A DNA stretch of 59,521 bases from Chloroflexota bacterium. Lineage in GTDB: Bacteria; Chloroflexota; Dehalococcoidia; Lucifugimonadales; UBA3495. Of the stretch, positions 49,831 to 58,465 are shown piece by piece. The notes beneath the pieces were generated by a model that was given only the letters and a program-made list of their open reading frames with translations, did no database searches and was not told the DNA's origin. How positions within the stretch are numbered: the stretch's first letter is position 1; each line of letters begins with the position of its first letter. A program made the position numbers and the translations under genes. The stretch is from positions 1 through 59,521 of the forward strand of contig JACZUF010000016.1 in assembly GCA_022573285.1 (NCBI GenBank), read 5' to 3'.

Positions 49831-51237
49831 ATGGCGCAAGTTGACAAGAAGCTGCACCACCTGACGATCCACGAAGCGGGCAAGTTGCTAAAAGGCGGCG
49901 AGCTCTCCCCGGTGGAACTGACCCAGGCGTTCTTGGACCGGATTGCCGAGACCGATGACCGGCTTCACTCTTTCATCACGCTGCTCTCCGATGAGGCCCT
50001 GAGCGAGGCCCGCGCCGCCGAGGCGGAGATCCGCAGCGGCCGCTACAGAGGCCCCCTCCACGGGATACCCATAGCCCTGAAAGACCTCTACGACACGGCG
50101 GGGATACGCACCACCGCGGGCTCGCGCGTCGATTTCGACCGGGTGCCCACCGAGGACTCGACACCCACGGCCCGTCTGAAAGAGGCCGGGGCAATCTTGC
50201 TGGGCAAGCTGGCCATGCATGAGTTCGCCCTGGGCGGCCCGGACTGGACCACGCCCTTCGAGCCCGCCCGCAACCCCTGGAACCTGGACCACATCACCGG
50301 GGGTTCCAGCAGCGGGTCGGCCTCATCGGTGGCCTCGGGACAGGCCATGGGCGCCCTGGGCTCCTGCACCGGCGGCTCCATCCGGGGTCCCGCGTCCCTC
50401 TGCGGCATCGTGGGCCTGAAGCCCACCTACGGCCGGGTGAGCCGCTCCGGCGTGGTCACCCTGAGCTGGTCGCAAGACCACGTTGGCCCCATGACCTGGA
50501 CGGTGGAAGACAGCGCTTATATGCTCCAGGCCATCGCGGGTCACGACCCCAAGGACCCCACCAGCAGCCGCGCGCCGGTCCCCGACTATTCGCTCTCCCT
50601 GCGTGAGGGCATCAAGGGCAAGACCATTGGGCTGCCCCGGCATTATTTCTTCGACCCCGACCCCAGCGTGGACCCCGAAGTGGTGGCCATCGTCGAAAAG
50701 GCGGTGGGAGAGTTGGAGAGTCTGGGGGCGAAAATAGAAGAGGTGGACCTCCCCAGTCTCGAATACGTGCGCGCGGCCAACACCATCATCATGGTCAGCG
50801 AGGCCTACGCTTTCCACGAGCCAAACTTAAAGAGCCGGCCCCAGGACTTCGGGGAGATAGTCCGGGCCAGGTTCCGCATCGGCGGCCTGCTCAGTTCCAG
50901 CGACTACCTGCAGGCCCAACGCTGCCGCCAGTGGAGCAAGCGGGAGTTCGCGGCGGCCCTGCGAAAAGTCGACCTATTCGTCACCCCCACCATGACCCAG
51001 CCGGCGGCGGCGTTCGAAGGATACGACCCCTTGGCCACCATCCAGGGCCGGAGCTTCACCGCCCCGTTCAACGTCACCGGGCTGCCCGCCATCTCCGTGC
51101 CCTGCGGATTCACCCAGTCGGGACTGCCGGTGGGGATGCAGATAGCGGGGAAACCCTTCGACGAGCCCGGCGTGATCCAGGCGGCCTACACCTACCAGCA
51201 GCACGCCCGCTGGTACGAGCAGAGGCCCGCGATCTAG
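49831..51237 (+). CDS. Amidase-signature family amidase (GatA/AtzF type)
   Basis: A 468-residue amidase with the Ser-cisSer-Lys triad: Lys84 in GIPIALKDLYDT, the cis-Ser in TGGSSSGSASSVASG, and the nucleophile Ser183 in GSCTGGSIRGPAS. The usual Asp of GTDTGGS is Cys179 here. GIVGLKPTYGRVSRSGV follows, as in GatA. Without GatB in the window, a free amidase hydrolysing small amides, or an allophanate hydrolase-like enzyme with its GatC-like partner, is more likely than the tRNA amidotransferase. Confidence 0.9.
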   Translation: MAQVDKKLHHLTIHEAGKLLKGGELSPVELTQAFLDRIAETDDRLHSFITLLSDEALSEARAAEAEIRSGRYRGPLHGIPIALKDLYDTAGIRTTAGSRVDFDRVPTEDSTPTARLKEAGAILLGKLAMHEFALGGPDWTTPFEPARNPWNLDHITGGSSSGSASSVASGQAMGALGSCTGGSIRGPASLCGIVGLKPTYGRVSRSGVVTLSWSQDHVGPMTWTVEDSAYMLQAIAGHDPKDPTSSRAPVPDYSLSLREGIKGKTIGLPRHYFFDPDPSVDPEVVAIVEKAVGELESLGAKIEEVDLPSLEYVRAANTIIMVSEAYAFHEPNLKSRPQDFGEIVRARFRIGGLLSSSDYLQAQRCRQWSKREFAAALRKVDLFVTPTMTQPAAAFEGYDPLATIQGRSFTAPFNVTGLPAISVPCGFTQSGLPVGMQIAGKPFDEPGVIQAAYTYQQHARWYEQRPAI

Positions 51238-51342
51238 CCGTCGATAGTGCCGGGCGGGGGAGGTGTGGAATTACCCTTGGAGTACAATAGGTTAGTAAGT
51301 TCGTTGGTTTTGAAGCCTAGATGATGGTACGATGTGCGTCTG

Positions 51343-51771
51343 ATGACCGCTGGTTTGCGCGAAAATCTGCTAAGTGCATGCAATGAGGTCGGCCTTACCG
51401 AGGCCGACGCCGATCGCATTTTCAAGGAACTCAGTTCACTGGTTAAGGTAGACGATTCTTCGGTATATTTTCACATTGCGTCAGGTCCATTGCCCTCTTT
51501 TCCGGAAACGATCCTGGACATTTGGTTACTCTCCAATCGCACTTTATACAACTATGATGTTCGTAAACAGACAGGTGGCGCTTGGGCCATCATGCCTCTA
51601 AACCAGATTGCATACATTCAAGAGGATAAGCCCGTAGGAGACCCGCCCGACTGGAACTCCGCCCTAATCTACGGAGTTTCTGGAATAAACGCGCTCACAA
51701 TTCAAGACAAGATTGCAAATTGGGACGGGCTCCTCCGTAATTTCTTAGCTCGACTGATTGAATCGACATAG
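51343..51771 (+). CDS. Hypothetical protein, 142 residues, low-GC cassette
   Basis: I do not recognise this protein. An N-terminal helical region (LRENLLSACNEVGLTEADAD) is followed by a beta-rich stretch (ILDIWLLSNRTLYNYDVRK, WAIMPLNQIAYIQED) that recalls bacterial PH-like domains. Its GC content is visibly lower than that of the flanking enzymes. It is the first of three small genes on one strand. GTG 51334 is an alternative start. Confidence 0.55.
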   Translation: MTAGLRENLLSACNEVGLTEADADRIFKELSSLVKVDDSSVYFHIASGPLPSFPETILDIWLLSNRTLYNYDVRKQTGGAWAIMPLNQIAYIQEDKPVGDPPDWNSALIYGVSGINALTIQDKIANWDGLLRNFLARLIEST

Positions 51772-51787
51772 CGGATTTGAGGATTTT

Positions 51788-52009
51788 ATGGCCGTAACTC
51801 TAGAGCCTCCAGTTAGTCCATCGCTTGCACTACACCCAGGAGTCCTTGGGCGGACGACCGATCCGGTTGTGGTGGATGGTGATTCAATCAAAGCTGACCC
51901 TGTCAGAATGGGCGTGGGCCAATACTACCTCGCGACCGTGAAAGGCAAACCATACCTGTGTCGCAAGAACAGCGCCGGTGAGATTGAACTATATGGATTG
52001 GCTGACTAG
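51788..52009 (+). CDS. Hypothetical protein, 73 residues
   Basis: I do not recognise this small protein. It has a Pro-rich N-terminus (VTLEPPVSPSLALHPG) and a short beta-type C-terminal half (YYLATVKGKPYLCRKNSAGE). It starts 16 bases after the preceding gene and overlaps the next by 17 bases, so the three are probably translated from one message. ATG 51788 is preferred to 51758, which lies inside the previous gene. Confidence 0.45.
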   Translation: MAVTLEPPVSPSLALHPGVLGRTTDPVVVDGDSIKADPVRMGVGQYYLATVKGKPYLCRKNSAGEIELYGLAD

Positions 52010-52196
52010 ATTCCCTTTGCGTTTGATGCTCGGAGGGGAACGGCGTTCCCTCGTCCTCTACAACAAAATCGACCCCGGCGACCTTACGGTGTGTCAGCCT
52101 AAAGGTGTTAGGCGAGAGCGTCCATTCTGGCGATACGACAGAATAACCTTTTACCATCTCCAGGACGACGGCGTAATCCGTATCACTCCTGATTAG
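51993..52196 (+). CDS. Hypothetical protein, 67 residues
   Basis: I do not recognise this small protein. It reads MDWLTRFPLRLMLGGERRSL, then an Arg-rich, beta-prone remainder ending YDRITFYHLQDDGVIRITPD. It overlaps the end of the previous gene by 17 bases, and a strong terminator follows 15 bases later, so it is the last gene of the cassette. Confidence 0.45.
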   Translation: MDWLTRFPLRLMLGGERRSLVLYNKIDPGDLTVCQPKGVRRERPFWRYDRITFYHLQDDGVIRITPD

Positions 52197-52211
52197 GCGT
52201 CAGGCGCAACG

Positions 52212-52238
52212 AAAGCCCCGGTAACTCCGGGGCTTTTT
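52212..52238 (+). terminator. Terminator of the three-gene cassette
   Basis: A 10-bp stem, AAAGCCCCGG with CCGGGGCTTT, around TAACT ends in five T. It closes the preceding plus-strand operon and isolates it from the monooxygenase gene downstream. Confidence 0.92.
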
Positions 52239-52419
52239 AATTTCCCTCTGGCACCGGCTATACCCTACAGGTCAAGGGGTTCGTTGACCTGTTGCTCCTC
52301 AGCGGCATATTCTTCCTGAATCGCATCGTACCGATCCCGTGGCACCTCGCCCAACGGGCCATAAACAGGGTAAAATTGTTGCACCGGCCACTTCGATGAC
52401 CGTGCCGGGCCTTGAACGC

Positions 52420-53451
52420 ATGAACACCAACGGACTGACACTTAGCATCCTGGACCAGAGTCCGGTGCACCAGAACGAGACCGCCGCCCAGGCCTTTCAG
52501 CACACCATCGAGCTGGCGGCCAAGGCCGACGGCTGGGTCTACCACCGCTACTGGGTGGCGGAGCACCATGGCTCGGTCCGGGTCATGGGGTCGTCGCCCG
52601 AGGTTTTGATCTCCCATCTGCTGGCCAAGACCAGCCGCATCCGGGTCGGCTCCGGTGGCGTGATGCTGCAACACTACAGCCCCTACAAGGTGGCCGAGAA
52701 CTTCAACGTGCTGGCGTCCCTGGCCCCCGGCCGGGTTGACCTGGGCATCGGACGCGGACCGGGGGGACTGCCCCAGTCGACCAAAGCCCTGCAGCAAACG
52801 GCGGCCGGCGAACGGTCCATCGGCGACAAGATAGTGGAACTGCGGAAATTCCTCGGTTGCCAAGGCGGCTTGGAGGAATCCCACCCACTGTACGGGCTGA
52901 TGGGCAGCCCCCAGCCTCCTGAGCCGCCTGACCTGTACCTCCTGGGCACCTCGGCCTCCAGCGCCCAGATGGCCGCCGGGTTCGGTATGCCCTACGTGTT
53001 CGCCCTCTTTCTAAACGGTGACCAAGAGGAGATGACCAAGGCGGTCAAGACCTACCACTGCAAGTTCGACGCTGCCGGTCCGGGCCGGAAGCGGGCCATG
53101 CTCGCCCTTCCGGTGGTGGTGGCCGACTCCGCCGACGAGGCCGCCGGTTACGCCGCTGAGATCGAGGTCATCCGCATCACCTTGGAGAGCGGCCGCACCT
53201 TGACCACCGGCACCCTGGAGGCGGCCGAGAACTTTGGGAAGCAATCGGGCGAGAGGTTCGAGATCAAGGTCCGCGACGCCCCCGTGATTCACGGCTCGCC
53301 GGAACTGGCCCTTCAGAAATTATTGGACATCCAGAGATTACATAACGTCGAAGAGATAATAGTGGTGACGGCCATCAACGACTTCCAAAAGCGGCTACGC
53401 TCCTATGAGTTGCTGAGTCAGGTCTTCTCGCAGGCCAATGGGGACCGATAG
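52420..53451 (+). CDS. Luciferase-like FMN-dependent monooxygenase
   Basis: A 343-residue LLM-class flavin enzyme. It opens LTLSILDQSPVHQNETAAQ and continues YHRYWVAEHHGSV, SHLLAKTSRIRVGSGGVMLQH and GRVDLGIGRGPG, the standard blocks of the MsnO8-like branch. Such enzymes insert oxygen using FMNH2 and O2. The start is not certain: ATG 52420 gives the typical N-terminus but has no good ribosome site, and the frame is open to 52339. A second flavin monooxygenase and a flavin reductase follow on the same strand. Confidence 0.88.
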   Translation: MNTNGLTLSILDQSPVHQNETAAQAFQHTIELAAKADGWVYHRYWVAEHHGSVRVMGSSPEVLISHLLAKTSRIRVGSGGVMLQHYSPYKVAENFNVLASLAPGRVDLGIGRGPGGLPQSTKALQQTAAGERSIGDKIVELRKFLGCQGGLEESHPLYGLMGSPQPPEPPDLYLLGTSASSAQMAAGFGMPYVFALFLNGDQEEMTKAVKTYHCKFDAAGPGRKRAMLALPVVVADSADEAAGYAAEIEVIRITLESGRTLTTGTLEAAENFGKQSGERFEIKVRDAPVIHGSPELALQKLLDIQRLHNVEEIIVVTAINDFQKRLRSYELLSQVFSQANGDR

Positions 53452-53494
53452 GGGCCGATAAGGCCAATAGGTTTGAATAAAGGCGGGAACCAGC

Positions 53495-54862
53495 ATGACC
53501 GAACAACGAAAGATGCGGTTGGGCGTCTTCCTCTCCGGCACCGGCGGCAACATGGCCTCGTGGCGGCACCCCAGCGCCGTGGCCGACGGCGCGGTGAACC
53601 TTGAATACTACAAAGGTCTGACCCGCAAGGCCGAGCAGGCCAAGCTGGACTTCGTGTTCTTCGGCGACGGACTTTACATCAGCGAGAAGTCCCACCCCAA
53701 TTTCCTGAACCGGTTCGAGCCCCTGACCCTGCTGGCGGCGCTGGCGATGGACACCACCAATATCGGCCTGGCGGCGACCCTTTCCACCACCTACAGCGAC
53801 CCCTACACCGTGGCCCGGCAGTTCTCGTCCATCGACCACTTGAGCGGCGGCCGGGCGGGCTGGAACATCGTCACCTCGCCCCTGGAGGGTTCCGCCGCCA
53901 ACTACAGCAGGTCCGAGCATCCCCAGCACGACCTGCGCTACCGCATGGCCGACGAGTTCGTGGAAATTGCCAAGGGGCTGTGGGACTCCTGGGAAGACGA
54001 CGCCTTCATCCGGGACAAAGAGTCCGGGGTATTCATCGACCCGGCCAAGATGCACCGGTTGGACCATGAGGGCGAGTTCTATTCGGTGCAGGGCCCTCTT
54101 AACATCTCCCGCTCCCGGCAGGGCAGCCCGGTGTTGATCCAGGCCGGCTCGTCGGAAGCGGGGAGGGGCTTCGCCGCCAAGGTGGCCGACGCCATCTTCA
54201 CCGGACAGGCGAATAAGGCCGACGCCGCCGAGTTCTACAAAGACATCAAGCAACGGGCGGCAAAGGCGGGCCGCAACCCCGGCGAGGTGCTGATCCTGCC
54301 CGGCTGCGCGCCCGTCGTTGGCGATACCCCGGCGGAGGCCGAGGCCAAGTACCAGGAGATCGCCAACTTGGTGGTGATCGAGGACGCCCTCAATTACCTT
54401 GGCCGCTACTTCAATGACATGGACTTCTCTCCCTACGGCCTGGACGAGCCTTTCCCGGACCTGGGGGACTCCGGCCGCAACGGATGGGAGAGCACCACCG
54501 ACCGTATCAAGCAGGTGGCCAAGGACGAAAACCTGACCCTGCGGGAGATGGCCCTCAGGTCCACGACCCCCAGGAGCGAGTTCATCGGCACGCCCAGCCA
54601 GGTGGCGGACGCCATGCAGGCCTGGTTCGAAGGGGGCGCGGCCGACGGCTTCATGCTGAACAACAGCGTGCTGCCCCAGGGCTTCAACGATTTCGTGGAC
54701 CACGTGTTGCCCATCCTCAAAGAACGGGGCCTGTTCCGCACCGAGTACGAGGCCGACACCCTGAGGGGCAACCTGGGGCTGCCCAAACCCGAGAACCGCT
54801 ACACCCAGAAACCTATTCCGCAAAAGGCCAACCGACAGAAAGCCGACCGGAAGAACCCCTAG
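53495..54862 (+). CDS. NtaA/DszA/SnaA-family FMN-dependent monooxygenase
   Basis: A 455-residue two-component flavin monooxygenase of the nitrilotriacetate/dibenzothiophene-sulfone type. Diagnostic blocks are [50 protein letters not shown] and [20 protein letters not shown]. These enzymes use FMNH2 supplied by a separate reductase to break C-N or C-S bonds. The flavin reductase gene lies 146 bases downstream. Expanded sets of such monooxygenases are a known trait of SAR202-type Chloroflexota. Confidence 0.92.
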   Translation: MTEQRKMRLGVFLSGTGGNMASWRHPSAVADGAVNLEYYKGLTRKAEQAKLDFVFFGDGLYISEKSHPNFLNRFEPLTLLAALAMDTTNIGLAATLSTTYSDPYTVARQFSSIDHLSGGRAGWNIVTSPLEGSAANYSRSEHPQHDLRYRMADEFVEIAKGLWDSWEDDAFIRDKESGVFIDPAKMHRLDHEGEFYSVQGPLNISRSRQGSPVLIQAGSSEAGRGFAAKVADAIFTGQANKADAAEFYKDIKQRAAKAGRNPGEVLILPGCAPVVGDTPAEAEAKYQEIANLVVIEDALNYLGRYFNDMDFSPYGLDEPFPDLGDSGRNGWESTTDRIKQVAKDENLTLREMALRSTTPRSEFIGTPSQVADAMQAWFEGGAADGFMLNNSVLPQGFNDFVDHVLPILKERGLFRTEYEADTLRGNLGLPKPENRYTQKPIPQKANRQKADRKNP

Positions 54863-54879
54863 AAGCCAATTCAAAATTT

Positions 54880-54958
54880 GGTTCGACAAGCTCACCACGA
54901 ACGGGCTAGAAATGACCGTGGCCAACAAATCCGTTCGTCCTGAGCCTGTCGAAGGACC
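54880..54958. repeat. Dispersed inverted repeat, family E
   Basis: GGTTCGACAAGCTCACCACG with AACGG at the left pairs imperfectly with CCGTTCGTCCTGAGCCTGTC and GAAGG at the right, about 26 bases apart. It lies between the monooxygenase and flavin reductase genes. Sequences of this type are widely dispersed in bacterial genomes. Confidence 0.72.
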
Positions 54959-55007
54959 TCACCTCGGGTCATAGAGGATTTGGAAATAGCTTTTAGGAGG
55001 CGTCCCA

Positions 55008-55595
55008 TTGCCGACCCTGTTGGGTATCCATGGCGCGGTGACTAGTCCGGGGCGTCTGCACCAAGCCCTGGAACGGGCCCTTGACGCCGCCTCGGCCCAT
55101 GATCCGTCGGTCGCCACGGACCTGCTCCACCTGGGAGACCACCGTATCGCCTTTGCCGACGGACGTCCGCCGGAGTCCTACGGGGACGACACTCAGAGGG
55201 TGTTGGAGCAGGTGACGGCGGCGGATATGTACCTAATAGCCACGCCCATCTACCGGGCGTCATTCACCGGGGCCCTCAAGAACCTGCTGGACCACATACC
55301 GGTGGAGGGGCTGATGGGCAAGGCCTGCGGGCTCATCGGCATGGGTGCCACCGACCATCACTATCTGACCGTGGATACCCAACTGCGGCCGGTGCTGGCC
55401 TGGTTCGGGGCCCACCTGGTCCCTGGTCAGGTCTATCTACAATCGCAGCATTTCCAGGACGGCAAGCTGGCCGACGCCAAGGCCATCGCCGGGTTGGAGA
55501 CCCTGGGCCGGGCGGTGGTGGCCCTTCATGCAGCAACGGCGGCGGGGGCGGGCGATGCCGGTCCGGCCGGACCGGCGCCTCTGGCCGCCGGTTAG
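55008..55595 (+). CDS. NAD(P)H-dependent FMN reductase
   Basis: A 195-residue flavodoxin-fold reductase of the SsuE type. The N-terminal phosphate loop is GIHGAVTSPGRLHQALE, and the FMN-contact motif is ATPIYRASFTGALKNLLDH. It would supply FMNH2 to the two monooxygenases upstream. TTG 55008 is chosen because AGGAGG ends seven bases before it. The last 25 residues are a low-complexity Ala/Gly/Pro tail that overlaps the next gene and looks unstructured. Confidence 0.9.
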   Translation: MPTLLGIHGAVTSPGRLHQALERALDAASAHDPSVATDLLHLGDHRIAFADGRPPESYGDDTQRVLEQVTAADMYLIATPIYRASFTGALKNLLDHIPVEGLMGKACGLIGMGATDHHYLTVDTQLRPVLAWFGAHLVPGQVYLQSQHFQDGKLADAKAIAGLETLGRAVVALHAATAAGAGDAGPAGPAPLAAG

Positions 55596-56361
55596 TCTGG
55601 TGCCGCCGCCGGACTCCATCCCGGACCCCATCAACCCGGTCGATGCCACGCTGTCCCTGGAGACCGAGGCCGAGTCTGGAGGACTGGTCCCTTACCAGGT
55701 CCCCATCACCGCCTACCCCACCGGCTCCGGGGCGATTTTGGTCAACTCTCCGGGTTCCGGGGAACTCAAGGACGGGCGGGAGCAGCGCTGGCGCAACCTG
55801 GGTCTGCACCTGCAGCAACGGGGTCTCGCCACCCTGGTCACCTACAACGCCCCCCGGCCCGATTTCCAGGTCCAGTTGGAGTGGGAGGCCTACTCCTACC
55901 AGGGCGTCAGTTGGAACAAACTGCTGATCGAGAGTCTGTGCCACGCGGTCGACTGGTCCCTGGAGCACTCGGCCCAGTTGTGCGGGACTAAAACTCCGGC
56001 GCTCTATCTATCGGGGTTTTCCTCCGGCGGCTCGGCCGTGGGGGCCGTGGCCCACCGGTATCCCAGCGTGCAGCGGGTACTCCTGCTCTCGACTTACGAC
56101 AGCGTGGGAGACTCGTTCTACGAGGGTATCTCGAACTTCGCCGGCGACATCTACCTGGTCTACGGAGGCGAGGATCCCACCGCCGGCCTGCTGGCCCAGG
56201 TGTTGCGGATGGGCCCCCTGGCCGCGAAGTCCTTTCAGATCAGGGAGGTGCCAAACTGCGGCCACCGCTTTGACGGCGAGGCCAACACCGAATTACTCAC
56301 CCAGGCTTTTCACTGGGCCTTCGATGGCGACAACAGCCTGCCGCTGACCGCTGAAAGCTGA
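55555..56361 (+). CDS. Alpha/beta hydrolase overlapping the flavin reductase gene
   Basis: A protein of about 268 residues. The nucleophile elbow is YLSGFSSGGSAVGAVA, the acid is in VYGGEDPTAG, and the His is in PNCGHRFDG, in the correct order for an alpha/beta hydrolase. The first 25 residues are Pro-rich, and the fold begins near VPYQVPITAYPTGSG. It overlaps the preceding reductase gene by 41 bases if ATG 55555 is used; GTG 55600, just after that gene, is a reasonable alternative. Coupling suggests it acts on a product of the monooxygenases. Confidence 0.78.
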   Translation: MPVRPDRRLWPPVSLVPPPDSIPDPINPVDATLSLETEAESGGLVPYQVPITAYPTGSGAILVNSPGSGELKDGREQRWRNLGLHLQQRGLATLVTYNAPRPDFQVQLEWEAYSYQGVSWNKLLIESLCHAVDWSLEHSAQLCGTKTPALYLSGFSSGGSAVGAVAHRYPSVQRVLLLSTYDSVGDSFYEGISNFAGDIYLVYGGEDPTAGLLAQVLRMGPLAAKSFQIREVPNCGHRFDGEANTELLTQAFHWAFDGDNSLPLTAES

Positions 56362-56400
56362 CAGCCAAGAGCCAAATAAGACAACAAGGAAGGAATAAAC

Positions 56401-56919
56401 ATGCCAAGAGCAACGGTGTATCTGGGAGACCCCGCCGGCCAGGCGCTGGTCAAGGGGACTTGGAAGTACGCCCGGGGTTACGTGCCCGGCCAGCCTAATG
56501 AGGGCTTGGTTGAACAAGCTGAAGGCAGTCCGGCCCGGCTGGCCGAATACGACGATTCGGGCTGGGAGGTATGCCACGACCTGGCCGAGCGGATGTCCCA
56601 CGGGTTCAGCTTCATGTGGTACCGGATCAACGTGACCTTCCCGGAGGAGGTGGACGGGCACCCAGTGCGGGGAGTGAGGGTGCAGTTCGAGACCTGCATC
56701 GACGATTACGGCGAGATCTGGATCGACGGCGAGTGCGATCGGGACCGGGGCGTGATCCAGGGATTCAACGTGCCCCAGCGGGTGCTCATCACCAGCGACG
56801 CCGCCCCCGGCGAGCAGCACACCATCGCTCTACTGGCGGCCAACGGCCCTCTGGCCGCCCCCGGCGGCACCGTCTTCTGCCGCTACGCCAACCTGGCGTT
56901 TGAGTGGACGGGGGTTTAA
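56401..56919 (+). CDS. Hypothetical beta-sandwich (galactose-binding-like) protein
   Basis: A 172-residue protein. Its C-terminal half (FMWYRINVTFPEEVDG, FETCIDDYGEIWIDGEC, NVPQRVLITSD) resembles the jelly-roll sugar-binding domain that begins many glycosidases, in which a Trp/Tyr-rich strand precedes ID.YGE-type strands. No catalytic domain is attached and no signal peptide is seen. AAGGAAGGA precedes the ATG. It ends the plus-strand operon with the monooxygenases and is convergent with the DUF3179 gene 4 bases away. Confidence 0.7.
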   Translation: MPRATVYLGDPAGQALVKGTWKYARGYVPGQPNEGLVEQAEGSPARLAEYDDSGWEVCHDLAERMSHGFSFMWYRINVTFPEEVDGHPVRGVRVQFETCIDDYGEIWIDGECDRDRGVIQGFNVPQRVLITSDAAPGEQHTIALLAANGPLAAPGGTVFCRYANLAFEWTGV

Positions 56920-56923
56920 ATTC

Positions 56924-58465
56924 CTAAGGGAGTTCCGGCTGGTATACCTCCGTGGCCGGATGGAATGCGTACCACCCAAACCAGTAGGAGGAGCGGCTTG
57001 GCAACCGGTCCAGGCGCTCGTCTGGGCTGTCGGTTCCAACTAGAGCATCCTCCGTTATTTCCCATCTCTCGCCGTCTTCATCCATCAAGAACTTGGTTCC
57101 TGAACGCCGCCCCTCGTCCCCGGCAAATATGAAATTGCGGCCACCTGCCCGGTAAGCACGCGATCCGCCGCCAACGGTGACCACAACCAAGTTCATGCCG
57201 CCCAAAGAGTCGTTGACCACGGGCTCTTGGGTCAGAACATCTTCTGGGTAGGCCCTGGATTGGCCGTTGAGAGTAAGGCCTAGGACCCGGGATTTGGTGG
57301 CCAATCGGGAACTTCTCTCCGGGACAGGGAACATGGTTTCTTCGCTACGACGATAGTTGGAGTAGATCGATGCCGGGTGTTCTTCCGCCAGGTAGTTTCC
57401 GGACGGGTAGACGCCGGTTTGGATGTCCAGCACCGTGGTATTGGGGTGAGCCAGCACCCAATCGTCCCAGGTGGTCAATGTCACCGGCAGCACCTTCAGC
57501 TTGATGCCGCTACTGGCCAATTCTCCAACAACAGGCTCGCCAAGGAATTGGTGCCAGAGTGTTTTGGTGCCCCGGTCGTACATCAATTTGTTGCTTTGAT
57601 ACAGCCAACCCGAGGTGCCGAACTCCATTACTTCGCCGTCGATTTCTGTGGAATACACGATCCCAGACCCGCATAGCGTTCAATAGGCCAGGGCGAAGGC
57701 CACTCCACCAACGACATCATTGGCCATCTCGTGGGCGTTTAGGATGCGCAATGGGTAGGCCCGGTCTTCGCCGTTGAACGACACGCCAAACACCCGGTCC
57801 GCAGGCCTCATATACCAAGCCTCATTGGCTGGGATCACCGGGGGATTCCGCAGGTCGGGAATGCCGTCCTTGGCCACGCCGCCCCATACAATCTCTTCCA
57901 GCCTTATCTCGGTTTTCACGCCTTCGTAGAGAAAACTGCCCAGTCCGGGGTCTAGGGCAGAAAACAGCTCGCCTTTCCAGCCGTCGTACCCCTTCGGCGG
58001 ATTAACCTGGGGGTTCCGGCCCAGCCATTCGATCCACCAGCCCCAATCTGTTCGCTCCGCGGGGATTTGGACCTCATCCGGACCCTCCACCAATCTGTTG
58101 ATCGATGAGGCCAAAGCGATTCTGGCGTCGGAATTCCATTCGATCCGCATGAACTCCAAGAGAACGGGTATGTAGGACTGGTTGCCGCTGTCCGCCATTT
58201 TCCGGGCGATGGCAGTCATGTTGCCGTCAAGGGTGGCCCGCATCAGCTCCGTGGGGTCGTCGGGGAGACCGATAGCCGGTGTGGCGCTCGATGATTCGAA
58301 AGACATTTCGTCCGGCGCGCCGGTGGGTGGCGCCGACTCCGTGGCGGCGGCGCGCCCAGATATAGCAATTGGGTCTGGAGGCTTGGCCGTTGCGGATGAA
58401 GTGCAGGCAGCCAGCCCGAACAACAAAACCAGCCCGGTCCACCAGTAGCGGATCGTGCGTTTCAT
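56924..58465 (-). CDS. DUF3179 selenoprotein lipoprotein (in-frame UGA)
   Basis: Read through the TGA at 57682-57680, the frame encodes 513 residues. Residues 1-21 are a lipoprotein signal (lipobox LAAC). A linker and helical region follow, then DUF3179 from about 175. The UGA falls in ALAY-U-TLCGSGIVYSTEIDG (Sec262, Cys265), where I recall DUF3179 proteins having a Cys: a UxxC redox motif. The same frame continues 251 codons with family blocks on both sides (DVVGGVAFALAY and EFGTSGWLYQSNKLMYDRGT). Two separate genes are unlikely, since the second half lacks its own signal and start. As a periplasmic thiol/selenol protein it may handle metals or disulfides; this is inference. Confidence 0.88.

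Noticed and set aside
53375-54928. A 517-codon minus-strand frame
   Set aside because: It is the antisense shadow of the NtaA/DszA monooxygenase gene, with low-complexity Gly/Val/Gln-rich content typical of shadows in GC-rich DNA.
56924-57658. Second half of the DUF3179 sequence as a separate gene, or the locus as a pseudogene
   Set aside because: There is no ribosome site or signal at 57658; the family domain runs straight across the TGA, which sits at a conserved redox position. Selenocysteine explains it better than decay.
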